Positions 1 to 9,244 of a DNA stretch of 64,000 nucleotides are shown one piece after another. The first letter of the stretch is position 1; each line of letters opens with the position of its first letter. Under the pieces are notes generated by a model, which did no database searches, was not told the origin of the DNA, and worked only from the letters and a program-made list of their open reading frames with translations. The stretch is from positions 3,038,001 through 3,102,000 of the forward strand of contig NZ_LR723670.1 in the NCBI RefSeq assembly GCF_902502825.2, in the 5' to 3' direction. Source of the stretch: Pseudorhizobium flavum (GTDB lineage Bacteria > Pseudomonadota > Alphaproteobacteria > Rhizobiales > Rhizobiaceae). A program made the translations under genes and the position numbers.

Positions 1-1
1 T

Positions 2-445
2 GCCTACCGGCAATTGATGAACGGCATCACGCAGACCACCACGGCAGCGGCTCAAGGACATGACCCACGCACCCGGCTGCGCCAGTTCATCGTCGCGAAC
101 GTCACGCCACCCGTGACCGACAGTCGTACGCTGTCCCTGTGGGCCGCCTTTATCAGCCACATCCCGCTCGATCCCGCATTCGCCGCCATTCATCGCGAGA
201 GCTATTTGGCCTTCCTCGGAGAACTGGAAAAACTCCTCTCGGACTTCTTTGCAGATCGCAAGCGGACGGTGAGCGCCGCCGAGTGCCGCTCCTATGCGAT
301 TGCGCTGAACGGATTGATCGACGGCCTCTGGCTCGAAGGAACGCTCGCGCCGGATATGTTCGAAGACAACGAAATTGCCGGGACAGCCATCGTCTCGGTG
401 GAGGCCCTGCTGAGGCTTCCACCGGGCGATCTGTCTTTGGCTTGA
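2..445 (+). CDS. TetR-family regulator, C-terminal part (5' end outside window)
   Basis: The reading frame is open from the first bases of the window and stops at 443-445, so only the C-terminal ligand-binding half (about 147 residues) is present. The stretch around LWAAFISHIPLDPAFAAIH and the later LNGLIDGLWLEGTL resemble the BetI-like C-terminal domain of TetR regulators, which mediates dimerisation and effector binding. The DNA-binding helix-turn-helix would lie upstream, outside the window. The aminotransferase gene begins 20 bases downstream on the same strand, so the two are probably cotranscribed. BetI itself controls choline-glycine betaine genes, but nothing here shows that substrate; a regulator of the adjacent aminotransferase or of genes further upstream is equally possible. 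Confidence 0.7.
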   Translation, partial: AYRQLMNGITQTTTAAAQGHDPRTRLRQFIVANVTPPVTDSRTLSLWAAFISHIPLDPAFAAIHRESYLAFLGELEKLLSDFFADRKRTVSAAECRSYAIALNGLIDGLWLEGTLAPDMFEDNEIAGTAIVSVEALLRLPPGDLSLA

Positions 446-465
446 AGATGAATAGAGGACCTAAA

Positions 466-1665
466 ATGCGCTACGCCTCCATAACAGACCGTCTTGCCGA
501 TCTCGGTTCCGGCCGCTGGGCGGTGCACACCGCTGCTCGCCAGATGAAGCAGGAGGGCGCCGATATCATCGAGCTCACTATTGGCGAACCGGATGTCGCG
601 CCGGACAAGGCGCTCCTGGACGAGGCGACGAAATCCATGCATTCCGGACGCATACGTTACTCGAATGGACGCGGCGAGCCTTCGGTCCTGAAGGCACTGG
701 TCGAGAAGTACGCGAAGCGCCGCACCGGGGTGACGGAGCAGAACTTCCTCTGCTTCCCCGGCACCCAGACAGCCCTCTACGCCGTGATGACGGGCCTGGT
801 CGAAACCGGTGATGCTGTACTCGTCGGCGACCCGCTCTACGCAACCTATGAAGGGGTGATCGCGTCCACCGGCGCCCATCCGGTGATGGTTCCGCTTCGT
901 CCGGAGAAGCGGTTCCACATGCAGGCCGAGGACCTCGAACGGGCGATCACGCCGAACTCACGCGTGGTGCTCCTCAATACACCGCACAATCCGACTGGCG
1001 CCGTACTGACGGCCCGTGAAATTTCCGCGATCGGGGAAATCTGCCGCAAGCACGACCTCTGGATCGTCTGCGATGAGGTCTATGAGCAACTGGTGTTCGA
1101 TGACGTCCCGTTTGCATCGCCATTCGACATGCCGGAACTGGCAGAGCGGACCATCGTGGTCTCGTCGATCTCCAAGTCCCATGCGGCGCCGGGCTTCCGC
1201 AGCGGCTGGGCCGCAGGCCCTGCAGAGTTCTGCAACCGCTTGCTTCCCGTCTCCGAGACGATGCTCTTTGGTGTCCAGCCGTTCATTGCAGACATGACGG
1301 CGCTCGCGCTTTCGCAGGACTTCCACATGGCGCCGACCATGCGCGCGAACTACCGCCGGCGCGCGGAGATTGCAGCCCAGGCTTTCGCCGGCAACAATCT
1401 TGTGAGACCCATGCTGCCGGAAGGAGGAATGTTCATCCTTCTCGACATCTCCGCAACCGGCCTCACCGGGCTTCAATTTGCTTGGGAGCTTCTGCAGCAG
1501 GAAGGTGTCGCGATCATGCCCGGAGGATCGTTCGGCCGGCAGGCCAACGGCTTCCTGCGCATCTCTCTCACGGTTCCCGACGATACGCTGCTCATCGCCA
1601 TGAAGCGCATCTCGGACCTCGCCGATCGCCTTATGGCGCCGGAAGGACGACGCGCGACCGCCTGA
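466..1665 (+). CDS. PLP-dependent class I/II aminotransferase
   Basis: A 399-residue fold-type I aminotransferase, the usual length for the AspC/AlaA-like family. Visible motifs are the substrate-arginine region ELTIGEPDV (36-44), NTPHNPTG (171-178), DEVYE (203-207) and the PLP lysine K237 in SSISKSHAAPGFRSGW. It should transfer amino groups between an amino acid and a 2-oxo acid in the cytoplasm; the substrate cannot be read from sequence. ATG at 466 was chosen because AGAGGA lies just upstream with normal spacing; an in-frame ATG at 448 would add six residues. It follows the TetR gene closely, which suggests local control. It is not closely similar to the second aminotransferase at 4014-5186. 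Confidence 0.85.
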   Translation: MRYASITDRLADLGSGRWAVHTAARQMKQEGADIIELTIGEPDVAPDKALLDEATKSMHSGRIRYSNGRGEPSVLKALVEKYAKRRTGVTEQNFLCFPGTQTALYAVMTGLVETGDAVLVGDPLYATYEGVIASTGAHPVMVPLRPEKRFHMQAEDLERAITPNSRVVLLNTPHNPTGAVLTAREISAIGEICRKHDLWIVCDEVYEQLVFDDVPFASPFDMPELAERTIVVSSISKSHAAPGFRSGWAAGPAEFCNRLLPVSETMLFGVQPFIADMTALALSQDFHMAPTMRANYRRRAEIAAQAFAGNNLVRPMLPEGGMFILLDISATGLTGLQFAWELLQQEGVAIMPGGSFGRQANGFLRISLTVPDDTLLIAMKRISDLADRLMAPEGRRATA

Positions 1666-1679
1666 GCGGCGAAGGCAGG

Positions 1680-2648
1680 TCATTTCAGCCGTGAAATGAC
1701 CTGCGCACCGAAGACATCGATGAACTGCAACTGATTGCGTCCGACATTGTGGACGTAGATCTGCTCAAAACCCATGCCCATGTCTTCCTCGAACCACGCA
1801 ACGTGGCGAGAGGGATCGGCCGAGATGCGGACGAACTCGTCCATATCTTCGGGCCTGACCCGGGCGCAGGCAGCATCGAACTCCTCCGGCGTCCTGAGCG
1901 TCTCGGCGACTGCGGCGGGCAGCGTATTGCTCCGCCACTGATCGTATGCGTTCTCGCGGGCTTCTGCTTCAGTCGGGGCATAGGAAACGTGAACCTGAAG
2001 ATAGGCCGGCTTCCCTTCTCCACCGCCACGACGGAAAGCCTCGATAATCTGGGACAGCTTGTCTCGCGGCTGGTTGATCGTGATCAGCCCGTCCGCCCAT
2101 TTTCCCGCCCATTCGGCTGTGGCGATGGAAAGTGCGCCTGCAATAACCTTTGGAGCTTCTCGCGGAAAGGTGTGGAGCCTTGCCTCATCCACCCTGATGG
2201 GGCCCTCGCGACTGACGGTGTTGCCATCCCACAGCGACCGGATGATTTCGACCCCAGCCAGGAGCCGTTCATTCCTCTCGGGCTTGGACGGCCAGCGCTC
2301 CCCGACCACGTGCTCGCTGAGGGCCTGCCCGCTCCCGACCGCCATCCAGGGGAAGCGGCCAGGGAAGAGCTCTCCGAGGGTCGCCGCCGCCTGGGCGGTG
2401 ATCACCGGATGATATCGCCAGCCCATCGGCACGGTAATCAGCCCAAAGGGAATCGTCTTCGTCGCCTGCATGGCGGCACCGAGGAAGGTCCAGACAAAAC
2501 CTGACTGTCCCTGCCGCTCGCTCCAGGGCGCCAGATGATCGGAAGACATGACAGCTCCGAAGCCCGCATTTTCCGCCGCTTGGACGCAAGCGACGAGTTC
2601 GCTTGGGGAAAACTGCTCGTGGGAGGCGTGGTAACCGATGATCGTCAT
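1680..2648 (-). CDS. Luciferase-like (LLM) flavin oxidoreductase, non-F420 type
   Basis: A 322-residue protein with the LLM TIM-barrel look: MTIIGYHASHEQFSPSEL at the start, VMSSDHLAPW, then FPWMAVGSGQALSEHVVG and a long C-terminal barrel half. It matches my memory of the group described as probable non-F420 flavinoid oxidoreductases (TIGR03885), relatives of F420-dependent enzymes that occur in organisms lacking F420. The cofactor is therefore probably FMN and the substrate is unknown. ATG at 2648 fits the conserved MTIIGYH start; an upstream in-frame extension to 2735 would run over the spacer to the DUF763 gene. The DUF763 gene lies 44 bases upstream on the same strand, so the two probably form a transcription unit. 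Confidence 0.75.
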   Translation of the reverse strand: MTIIGYHASHEQFSPSELVACVQAAENAGFGAVMSSDHLAPWSERQGQSGFVWTFLGAAMQATKTIPFGLITVPMGWRYHPVITAQAAATLGELFPGRFPWMAVGSGQALSEHVVGERWPSKPERNERLLAGVEIIRSLWDGNTVSREGPIRVDEARLHTFPREAPKVIAGALSIATAEWAGKWADGLITINQPRDKLSQIIEAFRRGGGEGKPAYLQVHVSYAPTEAEARENAYDQWRSNTLPAAVAETLRTPEEFDAACARVRPEDMDEFVRISADPSRHVAWFEEDMGMGFEQIYVHNVGRNQLQFIDVFGAQVISRLK

Positions 2649-2692
2649 GGCACCTAGAAGGCCGAAACGCTCGCTTGGTTCCGTTGAAAACG

Positions 2693-3949
2693 TCAGCCTC
2701 GCTTCAAGCCGCGGGCTGCAAGTTCTTCTTCCCACCCGAAGATGCTGCGTCCGCCCAGGGCGGGAGAATCGCGAAATTCGCCAGCCACGATTTCCTTGAG
2801 ATCCGGGCCAGTCGCATATTGCTCCAGGCGCCGCGCCTGATCGTCCAACCGTTTCAGCGCCTGCAGTTCCTCTTCTCGCCCCAACCTGCCCTTGCTGACC
2901 GCAGACTTCATTACCCGTATCGTCTCATCGTAGACCTTGAGCGGAACGGGAAACGGATGGCGGTCCTTCCCACCGTGAGCGAGCGAGAAACGCGCGGGAT
3001 CGGAAAAGCGACAGGGGGCGCCGTGAACGACTTCCGCGACCATGGCAAGCGCCTTCACCGTGCGCGCGCCGACACCGGGCGTGAGCAGCAATTGCTGGAA
3101 GTCGGCGGGTCCACGGTCCGCCGCCGCTGCCAGCGTGCCGTGAAGACGCTTCATGTTGACATCCTTCTCGCGGACATCGTGATGGGCAGGCATGAAAAGA
3201 TGCGGCAGCATCGGCTGCGCCGCATCGAGGGGCGTTTCGCGCCGCTCGAATGAAACGAGCTCGCTGACGATCCGGTCCGGCCCGAGGCTTGAAAGCATCT
3301 CCAGTTGCGACATGCGGGACGCATCCGCCCGCCGGTCGGCCAGGTTGACGATCCGGCCCTGCTCTCGCCCTTCGATCGCCGCATGGGGCGAGTCCAGAAA
3401 GCTCTCCAGCCCCTCCGACAGCCAGTGATAACGCCGGGCCTGTCGCCGGTCGCCGTTCATTCCCTGCTGCACCACCACCCATTTCCCGTCGTCCGTCACG
3501 ATAAACCCGTGCAGGTAGAGATCGAAGCCATCTTGCACGGCCGCACTGTCGACCTTGGCGACGAGCCGGCTGGTGGTGGCGAGAGACGCTCCGTCGATCC
3601 CGACGCGATCGCCGATTGTCGTGAGTTCGTCCGGTGTCCTGCGCGAATGCTGTCCTCGTCCGCCGCAGACATGGATGCCGAGTTCTGCCGAAAGCGGCGT
3701 CAGCCCGCGCTTCAGCGCACCGATCACGCTCGTGGTGATGCCGGAGGAATGCCAGTCCATGCCCATAACGGCGCCGAAGGACTGGAACCAGAATGGATGC
3801 GCCATGCGGCGAAGGAATTCGTCGCGGCCGTAGTGGTGGACCACGGCCTCGGTGATCAGCGCGCCGAGGCGGGTCATGCGCTGCCCGAGCCATTGCGGAA
3901 TGCGGCCGCCGTGAAGCGGAAGATCAGCGCTGCCTGCTCTCTGTGCCAT
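2693..3949 (-). CDS. DUF763 family protein with a helix-hairpin-helix motif
   Basis: A 418-residue protein beginning AGSADLPLHGGRIPQWL, the hallmark start of DUF763, a family known from archaea and scattered bacteria without an established activity. Residues about 286-306 carry LLLTPGVGARTVKALAMVAE, which reads as a helix-hairpin-helix DNA-binding motif (LxxxPGVGxxTAxxL). An N-terminal segment rich in conserved Gly/His/Trp (HGGRIPQW, MGMDWHSSG, HVCGGRGQHSRRTP) and DLYLHGFIVTDDGKWVVVQQ in the middle look like a catalytic or nucleotide-binding core. DNA binding or processing is an inference from the motif. It is probably cotranscribed with the downstream LLM oxidoreductase. Confidence 0.8.
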   Translation of the reverse strand: MAQRAGSADLPLHGGRIPQWLGQRMTRLGALITEAVVHHYGRDEFLRRMAHPFWFQSFGAVMGMDWHSSGITTSVIGALKRGLTPLSAELGIHVCGGRGQHSRRTPDELTTIGDRVGIDGASLATTSRLVAKVDSAAVQDGFDLYLHGFIVTDDGKWVVVQQGMNGDRRQARRYHWLSEGLESFLDSPHAAIEGREQGRIVNLADRRADASRMSQLEMLSSLGPDRIVSELVSFERRETPLDAAQPMLPHLFMPAHHDVREKDVNMKRLHGTLAAAADRGPADFQQLLLTPGVGARTVKALAMVAEVVHGAPCRFSDPARFSLAHGGKDRHPFPVPLKVYDETIRVMKSAVSKGRLGREEELQALKRLDDQARRLEQYATGPDLKEIVAGEFRDSPALGGRSIFGWEEELAARGLKRG

Positions 3950-4013
3950 GGCCGGTCCTTCTCCAGATCAAGCTTATATAGCTGGAATCCGAGAACGAAA
4001 CAGGATCATTCTA

Positions 4014-5186
4014 TTAGGCCGGCCGGAAATCCCCCAGCCGTTCTTCCAGCAGGGAGATCGTTTCGGCATCCGCATTTGCAAAGGCAAAACGGAGGTAGGC
4101 CTCCTGGCCCTCACCGAAATAGGCGCCGGGAATGCAGATCACCCCCGCCTCCCTCGCCAACCGCTCCGCCACCGCCGCAGATCTCGGCGCCGGGAAGGGA
4201 TGACGAACGAAGGCGAAATAGGCGCCGAGCGAATCGACCCGCCACTCCGGCAGCTTCGCCATCGTTACCGTCAGCGCCTCGGCGCGGCGGACGATTTCCT
4301 GCCGGTTATCTTCCCGCCAGGCCGCCAGCATTGGCAGGGCCCGCGCGACCGCGGCCTGTGCCGACCTCGGCGCGCAGATCTGCAGATTGTCCATGACCTT
4401 GGCGATCTGCTCGACGGTCTTCGACCCGGCGGTGATTGCACCCAGTCGGTGGCCGGGAATGCAGAGAGACTTCGAGAAGCTGTAGAGACTGATCAGGCGC
4501 TCCTGCCAGTCATCCTGGCCGAAAAGACCGTGGGGTGCACGGCCTGCCTCGGGTAGGAAATCGCGGTAGGTCTCGTCGAGGATCAACCAGATATCCCTAG
4601 CGCGGCACAGCTCGAAGATCGCCAACAGCAGGTCGGGTGGATAGACGGCTCCTGTCGGATTGTTCGGCGAAACGAGCGCGAGAGCGCGCACCTCGGGCGT
4701 GATGGCAGCGGCGATCGTATCGGGCTTCGGAAGGAACCCGTCCTCCGGTCGGCAGGCAACGGTGCGCATCTTGACGCCCATCATCGCCAGCGTCGTGTCG
4801 TGATTGAAGTAGAAGGGATTGGTCATCAGCACGGTCTGACCGGGGCCGGCGACGGTCATTGCGGCACTGGCGAAGGCTTCATTGCATCCCGAAGTGACGT
4901 GGATGTTTTCAGGCGTCAGCGTCGCGCCATAGACCTGGCTAACGTGCTCCGCATAGGCTCGCCGCAGATCGGCATCACCCTCGATCGGGCCATAGCCGCA
5001 ATAGGCGGTCGAAGAGGCCATGTCACCGAGCAGGGCCAGCATGTCGGGATGTGGCGGATAGCCCGGTACGGCTTGCGAGAGGTCGATCAATGGGCCGCGC
5101 GACCCGTCATATGCCCTGCCCCAGGCAAAGACCGATGGAACGGGCGGCGGGGCGAGCTTTTCGACGAGGGGATTGAAGGTAGGCAT
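4014..5186 (-). CDS. PLP-dependent class I/II aminotransferase
   Basis: A 390-residue fold-type I aminotransferase. PNNPTG (174-179), DETYRDF (204-210) and the PLP lysine K239 in YSFSKSLCIPGHRLG are intact, and LSQAVPGYPPHPDML near the start matches a group often annotated as aspartate/tyrosine/aromatic aminotransferase-like. The donor and acceptor cannot be assigned. ATG at 5186 gives the family-typical start MPTFNPLVEKL; an 18-residue upstream extension to 5240 has no similarity value. The gene stands alone, convergent with nothing and divergent from the molybdopterin oxidoreductase at 5293, with 106 bases between the two starts. Confidence 0.85.
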   Translation of the reverse strand: MPTFNPLVEKLAPPPVPSVFAWGRAYDGSRGPLIDLSQAVPGYPPHPDMLALLGDMASSTAYCGYGPIEGDADLRRAYAEHVSQVYGATLTPENIHVTSGCNEAFASAAMTVAGPGQTVLMTNPFYFNHDTTLAMMGVKMRTVACRPEDGFLPKPDTIAAAITPEVRALALVSPNNPTGAVYPPDLLLAIFELCRARDIWLILDETYRDFLPEAGRAPHGLFGQDDWQERLISLYSFSKSLCIPGHRLGAITAGSKTVEQIAKVMDNLQICAPRSAQAAVARALPMLAAWREDNRQEIVRRAEALTVTMAKLPEWRVDSLGAYFAFVRHPFPAPRSAAVAERLAREAGVICIPGAYFGEGQEAYLRFAFANADAETISLLEERLGDFRPA

Positions 5187-5292
5187 GGTAAATCCGAATA
5201 GAGGCGATTGCGGCAACTGGCATTGATTTGGCCTCCACATCTACCAGTTTATTGCCCCTGGCAAGGACGAGATCTCCACGGAAGGACATGTC

Positions 5293-5958
5293 ATGGGCGA
5301 CGAGCCTACCCAGCCCGAGGATAGCAAGCTGACGCGCAGCAAACGGGCATGGGCACACGAAGGCCGCTTCCTGACGGGAAGGACCGCGCGCCCCGAGACC
5401 GAACGGCTCCCGCCCGGACAGCACCTGGTGAAGAACTGGCCGGTCCTGGATCTCGGTGAGCAGCCGGAGGTATCGACGGCAGAATGGCGTCTTGACGTTG
5501 CAGGCCTCGTGGAGAACCCGCGCTCATTGGACTGGAATGCCCTGCTCGCCCTGCCTCAGACGGAGCGCCGCTCCGACATTCACTGCGTCACCACTTGGTC
5601 CCGCTACGACAATGACTGGAAGGGTGTCTCGACTCGTGACCTCATGGATATGGTCGCCCCTAGGGACGATGCAGCCGCCGTGATGCTTACGAGCTATGAT
5701 GGCTACACGACCAACCTCCTGCTTGCCGACTTCGCGGCAGAGGATGCCATCCTTGCCCACAGTTGGCAGAACGAACCGCTGGCGACCGAACACGGAGGCC
5801 CTGTGCGGCTTGTGGTACCGCACCTGTATTTCTGGAAAAGCGCGAAGTGGTTGAAGCGGATCGAGTTCATCGGATCGGACCGCGCCGGCTTCTGGGAGCA
5901 GAAGGGCTACCACATGCGGGGCGACCCGTGGGCCGAGCAGCGCTACGCCGATGACTGA
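5293..5958 (+). CDS. Sulfite oxidase-like molybdopterin oxidoreductase
   Basis: A 221-residue protein of the sulfite oxidase superfamily (COG2041-like), shorter than eukaryotic sulfite oxidase and resembling the stand-alone molybdopterin domain of YedY/MsrP relatives. C98 in IHCVTTWSRYD is the expected molybdenum ligand, and HGGPVRLVVPHLYFWKSAKW is the conserved C-terminal cofactor-binding region. No Tat signal or membrane segment is visible, so the enzyme is probably cytoplasmic, unlike MsrP. The substrate is unknown. It precedes the convergent 3-hydroxyisobutyrate dehydrogenase gene by 14 bases. A modBC molybdate-transport pair lies about 3 kb away, which may be coincidental. Confidence 0.8.
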   Translation: MGDEPTQPEDSKLTRSKRAWAHEGRFLTGRTARPETERLPPGQHLVKNWPVLDLGEQPEVSTAEWRLDVAGLVENPRSLDWNALLALPQTERRSDIHCVTTWSRYDNDWKGVSTRDLMDMVAPRDDAAAVMLTSYDGYTTNLLLADFAAEDAILAHSWQNEPLATEHGGPVRLVVPHLYFWKSAKWLKRIEFIGSDRAGFWEQKGYHMRGDPWAEQRYADD

Positions 5959-5972
5959 GCGGGCGAAGGGGC

Positions 5973-6857
5973 TTACTTTCCCTCCCGCAGGAAGTTGATC
6001 AGCCCGGAGAAATCATCGCCCCCGTGTCCCAGCGCGGCAAACCGTTCGTATAGATCCGCCGCATGGGCTCCCATTTCCGTTGTGGCGCCCGTCGCGCCCG
6101 CGGCGTCCTGCGACAGCTTCAGGTCCTTCAGCATCAGCGCCGCGGCAAATCCGGGCTTGTAGCCGTTGTTCGCCGGCGAGGTGGGCACCGGGCCCGGTAC
6201 CGGGCAATAGGTGTTGATCGACCAGCATTGTCCTGACGAGGTCGAGGCGACATCGAACAGTGCCTGGTGGGACAGACCCAGCTTCTCGCCCAGTACGAAC
6301 GCCTCGCAGACCCCCGCCATCGTGATGCCGAGGATCATGTTGTTGCAGATCTTAGCCGCCTGTCCCGCGCCCGCATCGCCGCAATGCACGATCCGCTTGC
6401 CCATCTTCTGGAGGACCGCCTCCCCCCGCGTGAAGGCTTCGTTCGCTCCGCCGACCATGAACGTCAACGTGCCGGCAGTCGCGCCACCAGTGCCGCCCGA
6501 GACCGGCGCGTCGAGCGAGAGGCAACTTGCGGTCTTCGCCAGGGAATGGGCCTGCCTGGCACTTTCGACGTCGATGGTTGAGCAGTCGATGAGGAGCGTG
6601 CCGGGCGCCACGGCGGCAATCAACTCCTCCCAGACCGACAGCACATGCTTGCCAGCCGGCAGCATTGTCACGACGACGCCTGCCTCTTTCACCGCCTCCA
6701 CAGCACTTGCGGAGACAGAGATCCCATTCCCCGCGGCGGTCTCGCACGATTCCGGCGACAGATCGAAGCCCGTAACCTGGTACCCTGCCTTCACGAGATT
6801 GGCTGCCATCGGCCCGCCCATGTTTCCCAGCCCGATGAACGCAACGCGGTCTTCCAT
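5973..6857 (-). CDS. mmsB: 3-hydroxyisobutyrate dehydrogenase
   Basis: A 294-residue beta-hydroxyacid dehydrogenase. The NAD-binding motif FIGLGNMGGPMAANL (7-21), the substrate motif DAPVSGGTGGATAGTL and the catalytic-lysine region GAGQAAKICNNMILG are all present. In valine catabolism it oxidises 3-hydroxyisobutyrate to methylmalonate semialdehyde with NAD+. ATG at 6857 is preceded by GGGAGGAAAGAC, a good ribosome binding site. It lies 64 bases downstream of an acyl-CoA dehydrogenase gene that fits an earlier step of the same pathway, which supports the valine assignment over tartronate semialdehyde reductase. The methylmalonate semialdehyde dehydrogenase and 3-hydroxyisobutyryl-CoA hydrolase genes are not in the window. 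Confidence 0.88.
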   Translation of the reverse strand: MEDRVAFIGLGNMGGPMAANLVKAGYQVTGFDLSPESCETAAGNGISVSASAVEAVKEAGVVVTMLPAGKHVLSVWEELIAAVAPGTLLIDCSTIDVESARQAHSLAKTASCLSLDAPVSGGTGGATAGTLTFMVGGANEAFTRGEAVLQKMGKRIVHCGDAGAGQAAKICNNMILGITMAGVCEAFVLGEKLGLSHQALFDVASTSSGQCWSINTYCPVPGPVPTSPANNGYKPGFAAALMLKDLKLSQDAAGATGATTEMGAHAADLYERFAALGHGGDDFSGLINFLREGK

Positions 6858-6921
6858 GTCTTTCCTCCCGTAAGCGGACGGCGCAGCGTGCCGCTGATTC
6901 ACAACTCTCTTGCCCTGGCCT

Positions 6922-8067
6922 CTAAGATGCACGTCCGATCAAGGAGCGCGCAATGATCACGTTCATGATCTCGTTCGTCCCTTCGAGGATCTGGTGCACC
7001 CTCAGGTCACGCACGATCTTCTCGATCCCGTATTCAGCGAGGTAGCCATAGCCGCCATGCAGTTGAAGCGCGTTGTTGGCCACCTCGTAGCACCGGTCCG
7101 TGACCAGCCGTTTCGCCATGGCACAGAGGGTTGTCGCATCATGAGCCTTGGCATCCAGTGCAGCGGCGGCGCGCCAGAGGAAAGTTCGGCACATTTCCAG
7201 ATTGCCGGCCATGTCCGCCAGGGAAAACTGCAGTGCCTGGAAAGCCGTCAGCGGTTGCCCGAAGGCACGTCGTTCGCCCATGTAGGCAAGCGCCTTGTCG
7301 AAGGCCGACTGCGCGCCCCCGAGCGAGGCCGCGGCAATGTTGAGGCGCCCGCCATCGAGGCCTGCCATCGCAATCTTGAACCCGTCTCCCTCTTCGCCCA
7401 GCCGATTAGCGACGGGAACGCGCGCGCCATCGAGAATGACCGCCCGCGTCGGCTGCGCATGCCAGCCCATCTTGCGCTCATCAGCGCCGAACGAAAGACC
7501 AGGCGTATCCGCCGGCACGACCAGGGTCGAGATGCCTTTCGAACCGTCATCTCCGGTCCGCACCATGACAACGTAGACATCCGAGGCGCCCGCACCCGAG
7601 ATGAACTGCTTCTGGCCGGAGACCACATAATGATCACCTTCCCGAACCGCCCGTGTCTTGAGAGCCGCAGCGTCGGATCCGGACCCCGGCTCGGTGAGGC
7701 AATAGCTTGCCAGCCTCTCCATGGTTACGAGCCCGGGTAGCCATTGCTCCCGCTGCTGCTGGTTGCCGAACCGATCGATCATCCAGGCGCACATGTTGTG
7801 GATGGAGATATAGGATGCGACTGCCGGACAACCGGACGCAAGCGCCTCTATGATTAGGGCCGATTCGACACGTCCAAGCCCTGTGCCTCCAATATCGTCG
7901 CGAACATAGATGGCACCCATCCCAAGCGCACCCGCATTGCGGATCGTTTCTACGGGAAAATGCTTCTCCCGATCCCATTCCAGGGCGAACGGCGCAATTT
8001 CCTCACGGGTGAAGTCCTGAGCCATCTGCCGTATGGCAGCCTGCTCCTCGGTGAGCGTGAAATCCAT
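6922..8067 (-). CDS. Acyl-CoA dehydrogenase, probably isobutyryl-CoA dehydrogenase
   Basis: A 381-residue FAD-dependent acyl-CoA dehydrogenase beginning MDFTLTEEQAAIRQMAQDF. The FAD/substrate motif SYCLTEPGSGSDAAALKT and the C-terminal QLHGGYGYLAEYGIEK and HQILEGTNEIM motifs are typical, with the likely catalytic glutamate in LEGTNE as in the isobutyryl-CoA and short-chain branch. It would convert isobutyryl-CoA to methacrylyl-CoA in valine breakdown. The start at 8067 has the strong ribosome binding site GGGAGGTCAGAC. The downstream 3-hydroxyisobutyrate dehydrogenase supports the substrate; other short branched acyl-CoAs cannot be excluded. Confidence 0.85.
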   Translation of the reverse strand: MDFTLTEEQAAIRQMAQDFTREEIAPFALEWDREKHFPVETIRNAGALGMGAIYVRDDIGGTGLGRVESALIIEALASGCPAVASYISIHNMCAWMIDRFGNQQQREQWLPGLVTMERLASYCLTEPGSGSDAAALKTRAVREGDHYVVSGQKQFISGAGASDVYVVMVRTGDDGSKGISTLVVPADTPGLSFGADERKMGWHAQPTRAVILDGARVPVANRLGEEGDGFKIAMAGLDGGRLNIAAASLGGAQSAFDKALAYMGERRAFGQPLTAFQALQFSLADMAGNLEMCRTFLWRAAAALDAKAHDATTLCAMAKRLVTDRCYEVANNALQLHGGYGYLAEYGIEKIVRDLRVHQILEGTNEIMNVIIARSLIGRAS

Positions 8068-8173
8068 GTCTGACCTCCCTTGGCCTCCCGCCAAGCTCAG
8101 GGGCGGATTTTGCACAAGCCGGCCGCGTGCGCCAGCACGGTCTTCCGTTCTCCAACCATTTGCCAACGCAAGG

Positions 8174-9244
8174 TCAGCGCGCGAGTGCGACCGACTTGAC
8201 CACGGCATAGACCCGTCGGCCGGTCGAAAGGCCCAGCCGGTCACGGGAGAAGGCGGTGATCCGCGCGAAGATCCGCGCCTCACCAACGGCAATCGCGACG
8301 CGAACCGACGCGTCGGGATCGTCCTCGAACCCGGATATCGTCCCAGGGAGAATGTTCAATGCACTTATCCCGGCCGGCATTTCTGTTGCAATCATCACAT
8401 CCCGTTCCGGGATATGCAGGCGCACCGATTGGCCTTCATGCAAGGCCGGATCGGAAACCGTGACCTCCACGGACCCGGCAGCTACGACGGCCAGTCCGTG
8501 ACCGGCCTCTACCGAGCGGACAACCCCGCTCAGGACGGCACCTGCATCGCGACGCTCATGGGCGGATAGAAGCTGCCCCTTGAGAACCTCCGACGGCGAC
8601 CCGATCGCGGCAACGCGTCCGTCTCGCATCATGACGACGCGATCGGCCAGCTGCCCCACCTCGGTGACGGAATGGCTGACATAGACGATCGGGATTCCTG
8701 CCTCGTCCCTGAGGCGGCCGAGATAGGGGAGGATCTCGGCCTTGCGGTCATCGTCAAGGGCAGCAAGCGGCTCGTCCATGAGCAGCAGCCGCGGGGAGGA
8801 CAGCAAGGCGCGCCCGATCGAAACGCGCTGGCGTTCACCTCCGGAGAGGTGAGTTGGCGGCCGGTCAAGCAAGGATGCGATACCGAGGAGATCGACAACC
8901 CGCTCAAATGCACGCGCATCCTTCCTCGCGGACGCGAACCACTGGCCGAAGCCCAGATTACGCCGCACGCTCAGATGCGGGAAGAGCCTTGCCTCCTGAA
9001 ACACATATCCGAACCGCCTGCGATGCGGCGGCACAAAGCGATCCTTCTCCGTGTCCAGCAGGATCTCCTCATCAAACAGCACTTTTCCCCACTGGGGTTT
9101 TGCGAGGCCGGAGATTGTCCGCACAAGGGAGGTCTTGCCGGAGCCCGATTGGCCGAACAACGCAGTCACGCCACCCTCCGCGGTGAAGGCCGCGTCCAGC
9201 TGGAAGTTCCCGAGAGCCTGCTTCACCTCAACGGTCAGTCTCAT
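8174..9244 (-). CDS. modC: Molybdate ABC transporter ATP-binding protein ModC
   Basis: A 356-residue ABC ATPase with Walker A GQSGSGKT, signature LSGGERQ, Walker B LLLMDEPLAALD and switch-loop VSHSVTE. The C-terminal third is a TOBE/MOP-type molybdate-binding domain containing EMPAGISALNILPGTISGF. The protein energises the ModB channel. Its start overlaps the modB stop by four bases (ATGA), so the pair is translationally coupled. The gene ends about 100 bases before the acyl-CoA dehydrogenase. No modA follows or precedes the pair. Confidence 0.9.
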   Translation of the reverse strand: MRLTVEVKQALGNFQLDAAFTAEGGVTALFGQSGSGKTSLVRTISGLAKPQWGKVLFDEEILLDTEKDRFVPPHRRRFGYVFQEARLFPHLSVRRNLGFGQWFASARKDARAFERVVDLLGIASLLDRPPTHLSGGERQRVSIGRALLSSPRLLLMDEPLAALDDDRKAEILPYLGRLRDEAGIPIVYVSHSVTEVGQLADRVVMMRDGRVAAIGSPSEVLKGQLLSAHERRDAGAVLSGVVRSVEAGHGLAVVAAGSVEVTVSDPALHEGQSVRLHIPERDVMIATEMPAGISALNILPGTISGFEDDPDASVRVAIAVGEARIFARITAFSRDRLGLSTGRRVYAVVKSVALAR

